Positions 25,421-34,628 of a stretch of 64,000 bases of DNA are shown here, one piece after another. The notes beneath the pieces were generated by a model. The model had not been told where the DNA came from. It worked only from the letters and a program-made list of their open reading frames with translations, and did no database searches. The stretch's first letter is position 1. Each line of letters starts with the position of its first letter. Origin of the DNA: Arthrobacter agilis (GTDB taxonomy: Bacteria; Actinomycetota; Actinomycetes; Actinomycetales; Micrococcaceae); assembly GCF_030816075.1 (NCBI RefSeq), contig NZ_JAUSXO010000001.1:1364001-1428000 (forward strand), read 5' to 3'. Position numbers and translations under genes: made by a program.

Positions 25421-25729
25421 TCAAATAGCATTTCGCCGGCGCGACGAGGCCGACAAATGGTCCGGGAAGTCCTCACCCATTCCGCCAGGCTCGTAGAAGC
25501 CCTTCACGAGACTTCGTACCTCCTCCACGAGATCGTCCCGCGTGATGGAAGGCATGCAGGCCACGGTTCCTTCGGCTGAACTCGCGACGTGTCGACTCGC
25601 GTTGAAACCGTAGGTCCCTTCAGCTGGACCGTTCAACCAGGAAAAGTCATAGCTGAGCGCACCGCTTGGCTGACGCCTCTCGCTGACACGAAAAAGCTCA
25701 TCATCGACGATGACCTCGAATGGCTCCAT
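25421..25729 (-). CDS. Hypothetical protein, 102 residues
   Basis: A small soluble protein with a beta-rich N-terminal half (FEVIVDDELFRVSERRQPSG, LSYDFSWLNGP, YGFNASRHV) and a helical end (DLVEEVRSLVKGFYEPGG). No known family. The ribosome site is weak. It opens a run of unfamiliar genes with lower GC content than the flanks. Confidence 0.6.
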   Translation of the reverse strand: MEPFEVIVDDELFRVSERRQPSGALSYDFSWLNGPAEGTYGFNASRHVASSAEGTVACMPSITRDDLVEEVRSLVKGFYEPGGMGEDFPDHLSASSRRRNAI

Positions 25730-25750
25730 TCGGTGAGTCTAGATTGCGTT

Positions 25751-25840
25751 CACTTTGAGGATTGATCCCCTCCAGACGATCCCTCATCGGGCGCTTTCTC
25801 GGGCGGCTCACACTTGGACGATGGGGTGACCTTAGGCATG
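25751..25840 (-). CDS. Possible 29-residue ORF
   Basis: A short frame (MPKVTPSSKCEPPEKAPDEG and onward) after AAGGGC. Short polar C-terminal tags of this kind occur as genes near islands, but support is thin. It may be chance. Confidence 0.22.
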
Positions 25841-26063
25841 CGTGGGCCCTTGAGGGTTATCTGACAGTGGACCCGCAGCGATTGATCAGCGGGGCCAGCG
25901 CCGGTATAGGCCGGAGAGCGCCCATGAGTGACGGCGGTCAAAGCCGCGAAGCGCCCGAAGGGTTCAGTCTTGAGAGACGTCGCGATGGGTGCTCCTAAGT
26001 CTTGCTGTTGTGTTTCGAGGTTAGGGCGGCCGGCGTAACGCAAGAGCAAATTGCCGCCTCGTG

Positions 26064-27236
26064 TCAGACGCTCGAACTGCCAGCAGGCGAGAAACTGAAG
26101 AGCGAACGAGTGGACTTAGACGGGGTTCGCTCATCCCCCGCGCGAAGGGGCAGATCAACGAAGGTTGGTTCAGCCGGCCGGCCGTTTAGTCGGTCGCTTG
26201 CCTCGAGCACGTCGTCACCGAGCCCGATTGCGTTCATATGAAATTCTGCGTTCGCGATCTTCCGCTGCCCAGTTTCGTATGTATAGGTCGGTAGCTTTTG
26301 CGACCAATCCACTAAATGTCGTTCGTCTCTTATCAGCCCTATTGCCACGGTGGCATAAACCTCGTCGCGGCTGACCAGGACAAGATCACCCGGAAGCCCT
26401 ATGTACTTCCTTCGCGCCACGCTCCACAGCGAGTGAGTCGCTCGGATGATTAGCTCGATTAGCAGCAGGTTGCCTTCGAGACTTGTGAATGTGGAGGTCA
26501 CCCACATGCTGAACTGCCGCGGGTTGGACTTGCCGTCACGCCTACTTTCGAGATACGTAATCCCCGGGCCGCCAACCATTCGGTGATCGTCCCATTGGAT
26601 CTCGCCTTGATCGCCAGGTATCCCGACAAGGCCGTGCTTGGCGGCGTTGTAAAGCGCGTTCTCATTCGTCAGGCGGTGTGCCACGACCCGAAGCAACTCG
26701 ATTATGCCCTCAATCGAGTCCTCCCACGTCTCCTGATTCATCTCGACGCCAGCTTCTTCGGCTGTCTCACCGCCCAAGAACACCGATGCAACGGTTTTTC
26801 GATCAACGTGGCTCGTGTCCGGTTCCGCGAACTTAGCTGCCTGCCTCTTGAATTCCCCTGGTTCGGTAACGCTGGCAACCTTGATCCACGGACACAACGG
26901 GAAGTTCATATGAGCCAGCCAGAGACGCATCAAAGACTCTCCGGCATGGTGCACCAACACGGTGCTGTCCAGGAAGGCGTAGCGAAGTCTTGACTCCTGC
27001 GGCATACGAGCCGACGCACCACCGTGCAACGCGCCATACTGCACCCCCTTCTTAAGGATGTCAGCCGCCTCGTCGCCGTCTGAGAGAGTGAAGATGATCG
27101 ACTGCTGGCGGGCACGCACGTACTCCGTGGGACCGGCTGAGGAATAGAACGTCGCGTTGAGTTCGGAGTACTGCTCGCTAGCCAGTTGTGGACCAAGCGG
27201 CTTCCTTTTGTTGGTCGTCTTCTTGTTCCCGGACAT
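26064..27236 (-). CDS. HEPN-like protein of unknown function
   Basis: A 390-residue soluble protein. The segment VVAHRLTNENALYNAAKHGL matches the R-x(n)-KHG signature of helical HEPN-like proteins, several of which act in defence or toxin-antitoxin systems; the strict RNase motif R-x4-6-H is not obvious, so catalysis is doubtful. The N-terminal third is helical with an aromatic patch. The later part has beta segments (FSMWVTSTFTSLEGNLLLIE). The ATG at 27236 is chosen for GGGGAG upstream; an ATG four codons earlier is an alternative. Codon use is less GC-rich than the flanks, a sign of transfer. Confidence 0.62.
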   Translation of the reverse strand: MSGNKKTTNKRKPLGPQLASEQYSELNATFYSSAGPTEYVRARQQSIIFTLSDGDEAADILKKGVQYGALHGGASARMPQESRLRYAFLDSTVLVHHAGESLMRLWLAHMNFPLCPWIKVASVTEPGEFKRQAAKFAEPDTSHVDRKTVASVFLGGETAEEAGVEMNQETWEDSIEGIIELLRVVAHRLTNENALYNAAKHGLVGIPGDQGEIQWDDHRMVGGPGITYLESRRDGKSNPRQFSMWVTSTFTSLEGNLLLIELIIRATHSLWSVARRKYIGLPGDLVLVSRDEVYATVAIGLIRDERHLVDWSQKLPTYTYETGQRKIANAEFHMNAIGLGDDVLEASDRLNGRPAEPTFVDLPLRAGDERTPSKSTRSLFSFSPAGSSSV

Positions 27237-27462
27237 GTCACTCCCCATAGCTAGCCCTCAACTGAAAGGAAAGCTCCTTCAGCCACGGGTTCAGTCTGCA
27301 TGGCTCCCCTGACAAACAAGCACTAGGACACACGACCCAAAGTCCAGATCCGGGCTCAGTGTGGTGCTACGTCGGACCCGACAGCAGATCACGTGATCCC
27401 GCTATCTAAGGGCGGTACCAATGAGGACGCGAGGCCGAGTCCGTAAGCCGATGAGGCAGTCG

Positions 27463-28836
27463 TTACTCACTCGCAATTGCTACAGATGTGCGCGCTTTAA
27501 TCCAGGCCGTGGCGTTCGGGAGGGCCACTAGGCCGATAGACATTCGTAGAAATTGTCGGATGGCAGGTTTATCTTCGGGCAGATCATGTGCGTGCCGAAG
27601 CAGCACGTAGAGGGCTGTGGTATCGAGAATGAGCCCTTGTTGGGCAGCGAATGGCTCGATTTCGTCAGTTCGGAGAATGGTGCTGCGCACATTCGGGTCC
27701 TTATCAATTTCCCTGTTCAGCAAGTACCACATGCCTGGGATGATGTCCGGTTTTTCCTCGAAGACGTACTTCGTAACGTATCCCTGCAGGACTGTTAATT
27801 TCCCGCCCTTTGCGTTGCCGCTGACACCAGTGGCGTCGCCTAGGACCAACCATTGAGGATCGTCGGGGTCGGTGATCCTAAAGTCTTCCCGCCGCTCTTT
27901 GTCCTCCCACTCAAGGTCCATGTCTCTAACCCCGAATCCGAGGTCTTCCAAGGCATCTCGAACGGCGTCCTGCAGCGCATCGTCTTGTCCACGTAGAAGT
28001 TGCCTGCTTCCTGCCGCAGCTTCTTCCCGTGCCTTGTCCAGTTCTGACTCCAGCTGCACACGAGCGGCTTCAAACTTGGCCTTAGCCCTCTCGAAGGTCT
28101 CGTTCTCCTCGACGAGTCTGAGGGCGATGGCGGATTCCGCTGCCGAGTACCACTCAGGCGAGGCCCACCAGTCGGGAACCCCGGGGAACTTTTTGGGCTC
28201 CAGCCGGCGCCAGCTCGCGAACGCCGCATTGATCCAAGGTCCGAGGGTCCTTACTTCGCTCGGGACGAACCACACTTCGCCTCGTTTAGGGGCTGTAATG
28301 GTTCCGGCCAAGATGACGCCCTGCGGGCCAATGGCAAAAGAATCTACAACTACGCCTACGGGTAGCTCTCCGTCGATGATCAGCCCAGATTGAGTGTCGC
28401 GGCTTTCAGCTGCCTCAGTCAGGGAGGTACGCAGTTCTTGGCAAAACCCTTGCTGGATTGAAATCTCCTGCCCAGGAATCTTCCACCGTAGCGTCAGCGT
28501 AACGTCGTCCTCTGCACTGTTTAGCCCCGAAACCCTGTCCAGGACTCCGTGATTAGCATAATGGCCCTCAGGAAGTACTTTGAAGATGTGAAGGTGCTCC
28601 GCCACCCGCGAGTAACTGATACTGAAGACATTCGACATGTCTGCTTTCTGGTACGCGCTATTCAAGATGAGCGCGTCCCACTCCGCCTGATCAACAGAAC
28701 CAAGGTCGGTTATTACCTTCACAGTGCCTGGCAGATCCACTTCTTGCTGCACTCGGGAAGCGAAACCCTGTTGGTCGTCAAGGATGAGAATTCTCGGATG
28801 TTCTCGTCGGTTTGCAATTGTGTGGCTGGCTGACAA
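27463..28836 (-). CDS. Coiled-coil protein with nuclease-like C-terminus
   Basis: A roughly 457-residue protein if the TTG at 28836 is the start; the frame stays open to 29031 and the true start is unsure. The N-terminus (RILILDDQQGFASRVQQEVD) recalls a receiver-like strand. Residues of about 265-310 form a coiled coil (ENETFERAKAKFEAARVQLE). The C-terminal part resembles a PD-(D/E)XK nuclease: LEDLGFGVRDMDLEWEDKER, then EDFRI, then WLVLGDATGVSGNAKGGKLT. In relatives the last segment reads like VEVKG; here the E-x-K pair is replaced by D-x-T, so it may be inactive or divergent. Unknown function; possible defence gene. Confidence 0.6.
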   Translation of the reverse strand: MSASHTIANRREHPRILILDDQQGFASRVQQEVDLPGTVKVITDLGSVDQAEWDALILNSAYQKADMSNVFSISYSRVAEHLHIFKVLPEGHYANHGVLDRVSGLNSAEDDVTLTLRWKIPGQEISIQQGFCQELRTSLTEAAESRDTQSGLIIDGELPVGVVVDSFAIGPQGVILAGTITAPKRGEVWFVPSEVRTLGPWINAAFASWRRLEPKKFPGVPDWWASPEWYSAAESAIALRLVEENETFERAKAKFEAARVQLESELDKAREEAAAGSRQLLRGQDDALQDAVRDALEDLGFGVRDMDLEWEDKERREDFRITDPDDPQWLVLGDATGVSGNAKGGKLTVLQGYVTKYVFEEKPDIIPGMWYLLNREIDKDPNVRSTILRTDEIEPFAAQQGLILDTTALYVLLRHAHDLPEDKPAIRQFLRMSIGLVALPNATAWIKARTSVAIASE

Positions 28837-29463
28837 GAAATTCGTCCAATCTTTACAGCGAGAAGGTCCGTGAGTAAAAAGGGCACACAGTGCCGGGCGC
28901 ACCGCGACTGTTGCCGAGACTCTGGCGGTCCCGTTGGACAGAGTGGAGGCTCGGGCTCTTAGATTACTGCATTGATCTATGGTGCTTATGTTTCGTTGTT
29001 GTCCGGCGTTCACAAGCCAGTCGGTCTGCACCCATACAGACGTTCGTGGGAACCGGCAAGGGGTGCAATTGCCGCCACGGCGCAGAGCGGGCGTTTAGCC
29101 GGGACGATGAGAACGGGCGCGCCGGTACCTTCTCCGTGCATCAGGTTGGCATCACGCACTGTTGCGTTTGGGTACACCCAAACGCAACAGTGCGTCAGCG
29201 CTGGAATCCCGTGGTTTTGGGGTCCGTTTACGGCTTTCGCAACAGAACCGATCGAGGTCTAGACATGGTGCAACGTTGGTCCGTGGCGCAGCCGCATCAG
29301 CGAGCAAGGAGGTCCAGTCCTGCGCGTAGGCCTCGTCGGGGCGAGACACAGTGCGATACCAGCACGTGGCGAATGACCGCATGATGCATGATGCATTGAA
29401 GGGCGGGTTTCTGGTATCAGGCGACACCTTCATTCTTTCAACCCGCGGTAGGGACAGAACACT
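28837..29463. other. Gene-free stretch with a 42-bp palindrome and IS6-like end motif
   Basis: About 630 bp, no supported gene. It holds the 42-bp palindrome at 29154-29195 and, near 29.24 kb, a segment (CTTTCGCAACAGAACC read in reverse as GGTTCTGTTGCGAAAG) that resembles IS6-family ends and partly matches DNA at 19.99 kb. Confidence 0.5.
29154..29195. repeat. Near-perfect 42-bp palindrome
   Basis: Two 20-bp arms, the left ACGCACTGTTGCGTTTGGGT and the right its exact reverse complement, separated only by AC. The arm contains CACTGTTGCGTTT, close to IS6/IS26-type terminal repeats (CACTGTTGCAAA). This may be two insertion-sequence ends joined head to head, or a cruciform-forming operator. Confidence 0.8.
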
Positions 29464-30015
29464 ATGGGGCTAGAGCTATTTATTGGTGCGATAGGGACTA
29501 TGGGGGCATTTGCTGTGCCGCTGATTGGGTTCCTGTGGCATCAACGGCGGAGAAAACTCGCGGTTCAGCGAACCGCTGTTCAGGCTATCGGTGACGCCGT
29601 CACTGAGCTTCTCACCGTCGTACAGCATGCCGACGTCGTGAGGCTGGACAACGCGACCATCGCCGGCGCGGTCCGTCGCTTCGATCAGGAGTGGCAAAGG
29701 TGGCAGCACCAGCTACCAGAGGGAAGCGCTCACCTTAGGCTCAGTATCAGACAAGCGATGACCAACTGTTTTGGTGGGCCAGCTTCTGCAGGCCTCGATC
29801 CGCGGTGCGAGTCGTTGCCACAATCCACCTTTGACCCGTACTGGTGGGACCTACTTGCCTCGTATCTTGAGCATGTTCGGATCAGGTTCAGTCGCTGGTT
29901 GATGAAAGACGCCCCTATCGCCTTGGTAACTGAGAAGTACTTCACCTGGCGAAGCGACGAGGACCAGGAACATCGACGGACACAGGCCACCAGGGGAGTG
30001 CTCGATGGGCGTTAA
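29464..30015 (+). CDS. Membrane-anchored hypothetical protein
   Basis: A 183-residue protein with one N-terminal membrane helix (LFIGAIGTMGAFAVPLIGFL) and a basic RRRK stop-transfer, so the rest is cytosolic. The body is helical (AVQAIGDAVTELLTVVQHAD, then RRFDQEWQRWQHQLPEGSAH). No family recognised. It overlaps the HIRAN-like gene by 11 bases, so they form an operon. AGGGACAG precedes the ATG. Confidence 0.65.
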   Translation: MGLELFIGAIGTMGAFAVPLIGFLWHQRRRKLAVQRTAVQAIGDAVTELLTVVQHADVVRLDNATIAGAVRRFDQEWQRWQHQLPEGSAHLRLSIRQAMTNCFGGPASAGLDPRCESLPQSTFDPYWWDLLASYLEHVRIRFSRWLMKDAPIALVTEKYFTWRSDEDQEHRRTQATRGVLDGR

Positions 30016-30901
30016 GGACTGGTTCAAGCGGTCACTCGGTGGAAAGCTCGCCGTAATCGAGGAGCGCGCTGAAGTTTCCTCCCGTGCTTCAGTCACTGTT
30101 TCGCTCGGCATTGGAGGGAATCCTTGTGTAGAGGTGGCAGGGACCACGACGTTCGCGAAAACCGCAGTCGTCGCCTTGGCCGACAGATACCAGTTGCCTG
30201 AGTGCGGGTACCTAGAAGCGAATGCCTGGCTGCAGCGGGAACCCGAGAATCCGGTCGACGCTGATGCGGTCGCGATCGTGATCGATGGTGAAAAGGTTGG
30301 GAACCTGCCCTCCCATTTCGCCCGAGCGCTACCGCTACCGCCTGGAGGCAGCATGAAAGTCCTCTATCAACTCCACGTTCTCCGCGGCGAGAAGTGGGCG
30401 GCCAAAGCCTTCGTATGGCTCGGACAGGGCAAGCCACAGTGGACATACTCCGCAGATAATTCCCCTCCGCTGACGAGTAGGGAACGTACTCTTGCCGCAG
30501 CGAGACAGGACTCGGACATGGTACGTGAAGCCCTCGAAGGTGGGGGCGATAGAGCAGCCCAATTTCAACGCGGGATGTATCAGGGTGTCCACTACCTACA
30601 GCTGGTTGAGCCAATCAAACAGCTTAAGCGGGAGAACCGGTTAGAAGAAGCACTAGCGCTTTGTTATCAGGCGATTAGGGGCGCGGAGCAGGGTCGAGAG
30701 GGCCGTGAACCTGCTCCCTGGTACACGGAGCAGGCAGCGATCGTGCACCGCAAGCTTGGACAGTACCAAGAGGAGATAGCAGTGCTTGAGCGATGGCTGA
30801 ACCTAGCCCCGCCAGCCCTACGCCACAACAGCAAGATCGCGGAACGCCACCAAAAGTGCACCGCGAGCAGGGGACTACCCGCGAAGGAGCGGGACGCATA
30901 A
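30005..30901 (+). CDS. HIRAN-like and TPR-like domain protein
   Basis: A 298-residue protein. Residues of about 60-140 look like a HIRAN domain: LEANAWLQREPENPVDADAV followed by AIVIDGEKVGNLPSHFARAL, matching the 'REPxNPxDxxAV' and 'vGyLp' pattern. HIRAN domains bind 3' single-stranded DNA ends or damaged DNA. Residues of about 205-275 have TPR-like helices (KRENRLEEALALCYQAIRGA, QAAIVHRKLGQYQEEIAVLE). It overlaps the membrane-protein gene upstream by 11 bases. Possible DNA-processing or defence role, uncertain. Confidence 0.68.
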   Translation: MGVKDWFKRSLGGKLAVIEERAEVSSRASVTVSLGIGGNPCVEVAGTTTFAKTAVVALADRYQLPECGYLEANAWLQREPENPVDADAVAIVIDGEKVGNLPSHFARALPLPPGGSMKVLYQLHVLRGEKWAAKAFVWLGQGKPQWTYSADNSPPLTSRERTLAAARQDSDMVREALEGGGDRAAQFQRGMYQGVHYLQLVEPIKQLKRENRLEEALALCYQAIRGAEQGREGREPAPWYTEQAAIVHRKLGQYQEEIAVLERWLNLAPPALRHNSKIAERHQKCTASRGLPAKERDA

Positions 30902-30989
30902 AACGATGCCTTAACGAGGCCCAGCAGATACGCGGTGTCCGCGACGACGCCTCAAGTAAGGTTTCGATCTTGCATAGGTTTTGCTCGTT

Positions 30990-31044
30990 GAGTGACCCGA
31001 GAAGACCACCATACGTTTGTCGAAGCGGTCTCCTCGGGTTGCTC
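30990..31044. terminator. Bidirectional terminator-like hairpin
   Basis: An imperfect 18-bp inverted repeat (GAGTGACCCGAGAAGACC at 30990-31007 against GGTCTCCTCGGGTTGCTC at 31027-31044, 15 of 18 paired) lies between convergent genes. Position and strength suit a shared terminator. Confidence 0.65.
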
Positions 31045-31065
31045 ACAGAAGACTGACTCGGCTAA

Positions 31066-32808
31066 TTACACCGCCAGCGTCAGCCACTTCTGAATGCGAG
31101 CGAGCGTCACGTCCGGCTTCGGAGCCGTCGAGTACACCTGCAACTCGAGGTAGTCCGACGATTCGATGCCGAGTGATGGCAGGTCGTCCTCTCTCAAACG
31201 CACGACACGGTAACCGGCGGCGAGCAGGTCACGGCTCTTGCGGCGGTCTACCTTTATCTTCGGCGCGGGCCGATGCCAACGGGCGCCGTCGTATTCGACA
31301 GCAACTTTCAATCCTTTATGCTCAACGAGGATGTCGATCGACCACTGCTTTCGAGTGGTAAACGCTTCACTGCGGACGACGGGGCCGGACTTCACCACTT
31401 CGAAGATTTCCTTAGCGGCGTCCTTGTGCCGCAGCTCGACCCGGGACTTGCCGACCTGCTTACACTCCGGACACTCGGACCCGGATGAGCGGGAGGTGAG
31501 GGTCGCCTCCCAGCGGTGCGCGGGGTCGACGGAGCAGATCCACCGGGGTGTGAAGGCGGTCTGACCGTGAGGGCGCAGGTGCCAGGGCGACGAAGGGTTA
31601 GTGGGATCCCATTCGGCAGCGAGGCCCGGGTCCATCCAACCGAGCGAGCCGAGAATTGTCCGGCACTGAGGGCAGCGCAGACGTTGGTACTTGTCCCGGT
31701 TTCTCACCGGCTCCTCCCACTCGTGTCCGCAGCAATCTGCCAACCAGTGAGCCATCCGCTTCGACCCCGGAACGACCTTCTCCGGCGTCAGCTTGCCGTT
31801 CAGGATTGGATGCCACTGACTGGCCATCTCAGGCAACGCGTCAGCGAGCATCACCCGTTGCACGCGGCCGTTCTGCGCTGAACGACAGTATTGGCAGCCA
31901 GAGTGCATGAACGTGTAAGGGACGATTCGGGGCGGGTGGCCGTTCTCGCACCGGAACTTACGGAGCATGTTCTCGGCAACCATGACTGTCCTCGGGTCAC
32001 CTGCGTCATTCCACGCGGCTAGTAGCTCTGGGATCTCGGCAACCGGGGTTTGCTTTAGCCGCTGCCACTCAGTGTCCCACTCGTCCCGGCGCTTCGTTTC
32101 GCATTCCGGGCACTGGGGTCCTCCCGTCATCCAGGAGACAGTTGCGGTGAAAAGGTGTGCGCAGGTGGGGCACTTCCAGTGGTGTTCCTTGTTCGAGCGA
32201 ACGGCAACGGTAGCCAGTGCGGAGGCTGGGTTCCGGTCGTGGTCCCACCACTCGAGCGCTGGGTTTTGGGAGTCGGCGAACAGGTTCTTGGCGCCGCGGG
32301 ACTTGCTCGCCGGGGACGGCGCACTGCTGGACTTGCCGTTGCGAGAGCAGACACAACCCCACGCGATGTCTCCTAGGCGCTGTGCCTGCTGGATACCGCA
32401 ACGTATACAACGGGTGATGACGGGCCAGTCTGCCCGAGGCAGGTCCACAAGCTCCTCGATAGGCTCGACGTCGTTCTCCGTGAGGCGACCGCCAACCACG
32501 GACTTCGGCACGACGGTGGGGTTGCTGTGGGCAGTGGCCCACTGAATCCAGAAACACCGCCGGCAGGACGGCTCGTCCCGCGTGCGCAGCTCGAGTAGGT
32601 AGTCGAGCTTGTAGTCGCACTCCGCAGAGCAGTCTCGGCAGCGGGTCCGCCAGCGGCTGTCTTTACCCGGAAAGGGCGCCATGGGGTCCATTCCGAGCTC
32701 GCTCAGGATGGCGACGAGGCACGGTTCGCACCAGGTCGGCTTAGTCCTCGTGCTGAAGGCTGCGGTATTGACGCAACCTTCAGTGGTGCACTGCTGTGCG
32801 ACTGCCAT
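31066..32808 (-). CDS. Zinc-ribbon repeat protein with C-terminal nuclease-like domain
   Basis: A 580-residue protein. At least six treble-clef or zinc-ribbon units with CxxC pairs cover residues of about 1-470 (CTTEGC, CRDCSAEC, CIRCG, CPTCAHLF, CPECETK, CQYC, CPQC, CPECKQ), several with the 'NPALEWWDHDRNP' or 'LAAEWDPTNPSSP' motif of DUF4379-type repeats. The last 110 residues resemble a DUF559/Vsr-like PD-(D/E)XK fold: SIDILVEHKGLKVAVEYDGA followed by RWHRPAPKIKVDRRKSRDLL and GYRVVRLREDDL. D, E and the downstream K/R residues are present. Such proteins often belong to mobile or defence loci. Good ribosome site (AGGGGA). Confidence 0.78.
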   Translation of the reverse strand: MAVAQQCTTEGCVNTAAFSTRTKPTWCEPCLVAILSELGMDPMAPFPGKDSRWRTRCRDCSAECDYKLDYLLELRTRDEPSCRRCFWIQWATAHSNPTVVPKSVVGGRLTENDVEPIEELVDLPRADWPVITRCIRCGIQQAQRLGDIAWGCVCSRNGKSSSAPSPASKSRGAKNLFADSQNPALEWWDHDRNPASALATVAVRSNKEHHWKCPTCAHLFTATVSWMTGGPQCPECETKRRDEWDTEWQRLKQTPVAEIPELLAAWNDAGDPRTVMVAENMLRKFRCENGHPPRIVPYTFMHSGCQYCRSAQNGRVQRVMLADALPEMASQWHPILNGKLTPEKVVPGSKRMAHWLADCCGHEWEEPVRNRDKYQRLRCPQCRTILGSLGWMDPGLAAEWDPTNPSSPWHLRPHGQTAFTPRWICSVDPAHRWEATLTSRSSGSECPECKQVGKSRVELRHKDAAKEIFEVVKSGPVVRSEAFTTRKQWSIDILVEHKGLKVAVEYDGARWHRPAPKIKVDRRKSRDLLAAGYRVVRLREDDLPSLGIESSDYLELQVYSTAPKPDVTLARIQKWLTLAV

Positions 32809-33396
32809 GCGTTCCCCTGTTCCGAAAACCTGCCTATGGCAGGGCTGTTTCTGAGACTATTACGGCTACCGAGGAGGGGGCCGCGGGTGCTATCTAAAGG
32901 CACAGGATATTGTCCTCGGGGTGCCCGAGAGCTGGTGTGGGCCACCGCCACGCCGGGCAATGAGGTCCCTTTTCCGGATGGGGTTTAAGTGTGGCGCAGT
33001 CTGAGCGGCTGAGCTGAATGGCTTAGCCGCTGACATAGCGAGTCACCATGGACACCACGAAAGAGGCAGCGACTTGTAGCTAAATCGAACATATTCGCTA
33101 CACATCGCTTGGACACCACAAACGAGCTCGCTGAAGCTCGTCTCATGTAGCAATACTCACTACCTGAATCTACGGTGCACTACTGTTCGCGCTTGTTGAG
33201 TTTCGCCACACACCAGGCGCCGGACACTGTCCGCTGAGAACGCGACTCTGACGATGCGACCCCACGGCACCGCGCTGGTGCTGCCCCGCAAGCGGATCGG
33301 CTTACGCACAGTGGGACGGACCGCTCTGCTGCTGCCTCATGAGTGCTCGCGGCGATGCGTTCGGGCGCGATCCACCTGAGAGTAGGAGCGTTGACG
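32809..33396. other. Gene-free stretch with a direct repeat
   Basis: About 590 bp without a supported gene. TGGACACCAC occurs at 33049-33058 and 33110-33119, and ACGAGCT pairs with AGCTCGT at about 33120-33140. GC content is lower than the flanks. The same GGACACCAC core recurs in inverted form near 40.8 kb. Confidence 0.45.
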
Positions 33397-33816
33397 CTAT
33401 TGGGTAGACATGCCGTTCATATACACCGCTTTAGCCTTGTAACTGATTTCTGGATCACCGGCTGTCACCGTGAAGGAGTCTTGTCCTGGCGACAGCGGGC
33501 CCGAAAACACGATGGCGCTTGCGCCATCACCGAGCTCACAGACCGCTTCCTCGCCGCCTTCTAGAACGAGAGTGCCGGTGGTAAGGCACGTGATGTCGAC
33601 GCGAACATGAGTAGCGTCTTGGGGTGGAGCACCGAGTTCAATGGTTTGCGTGCCGGTGTACGTACCGGAGACCGGGTCTGCGACTGCGGTGGCCACATCC
33701 CCTGTGGAACTGGGCTGAGGCTGGTTTTCGGTTTCCTCATCATTCGCTGCAGTGCACCCTGCAAGTAGGAGCATTGTGAGCAGAGCTGCTGTCACCGGTG
33801 AACGTCGTGGCGTCAT
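33397..33816 (-). CDS. Putative lipoprotein
   Basis: A 139-residue exported protein. The signal sequence ends in the lipobox LLAGC near residue 21, so it is predicted to be lipid-anchored on the outer face of the membrane. A Ser/Pro linker leads to a beta-rich domain with two cysteines (VDITCLTTGTLVL, EEAVCELGDGAS) that may form a disulfide. No enzyme motif. Single gene. Confidence 0.72.
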   Translation of the reverse strand: MTPRRSPVTAALLTMLLLAGCTAANDEETENQPQPSSTGDVATAVADPVSGTYTGTQTIELGAPPQDATHVRVDITCLTTGTLVLEGGEEAVCELGDGASAIVFSGPLSPGQDSFTVTAGDPEISYKAKAVYMNGMSTQ

Positions 33817-34067
33817 CTGCGTAACCTAGCAGGAGCGCCGATGAATGCACCCCGTATCAATGGTCCATGCGAGAACGATGCCTAAGCGTTGCCTTCACAA
33901 GCAGGGATCGTCCTGCTCACCGCGCATAGCTGCGACGAATCCGTAGAGGAACTCCCTGTCGTACTGAACAAAAGCGTCTGGTAGGGGATCCCGCAGTGGG
34001 ACACGTTCCTAGCGCATCAAATAGAGGACAAGCTTGAAGGACAGTGATCTGTTTCTATGCTGGCGTT

Positions 34068-34589
34068 ATGAGTAGTGGAGCAAGGGAAGAGCCAGCTGCC
34101 GGTCTGATCGACTTGGTTACGGCACGGGCACTGTGGGTCACTAGGCAGGAGGCGGCCCGTACAGCCATTTCAGCTGCGACTCGATCCCTGACGGAAGGGA
34201 AGGACACCGAGCCGCTTCGTGAGTTGGCTGGGGCATCCCTCGATATGAATGTGCACGAGCTCGGTGCGCTCATTGATGCGTCACTGGTCAGTCTGGGGTC
34301 GCCACTGGCTGCGCTGACGCGTGAGGAAGCCCTCACGGTTGTAGCCAGACATTTTGCAAAAGAGGTAGTCCAAGGGCGGTTTCCCATCCGGGAGTTCGCT
34401 GATTGGGCCCACTCGGCAATCGGACACGACGGGCCGCCGCTGACGCAGGACCTCGTGATGCTCGATGATCTGTATGACGGGTTTGAAGGCGGGTGGGGTG
34501 AGGAGCCCAACGCGCTACCCACACTTGAGCGGTTCCTCGATGAGTCACAGGACCTGGACCAAAAGTGGACTCGCCCTAGGAACCCATAG
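34068..34589 (+). CDS. Hypothetical helical protein
   Basis: A 173-residue soluble protein, mostly helical (LIDLVTARALWVTRQEAART, LRELAGASLDMNVHELGALI, VVARHFAKEVVQGRFPIREF), ending in an acidic segment (LDDLYDGFEGGWGEEPNALP). No known domain. The start is unsure: no good ribosome site precedes the ATG at 34068, and a GTG at 34044 is possible. Confidence 0.6.
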   Translation: MSSGAREEPAAGLIDLVTARALWVTRQEAARTAISAATRSLTEGKDTEPLRELAGASLDMNVHELGALIDASLVSLGSPLAALTREEALTVVARHFAKEVVQGRFPIREFADWAHSAIGHDGPPLTQDLVMLDDLYDGFEGGWGEEPNALPTLERFLDESQDLDQKWTRPRNP

Positions 34590-34628
34590 GGATCCTCTTG
34601 CGGCTCGGCTCCATGAAATCGGAATGCG

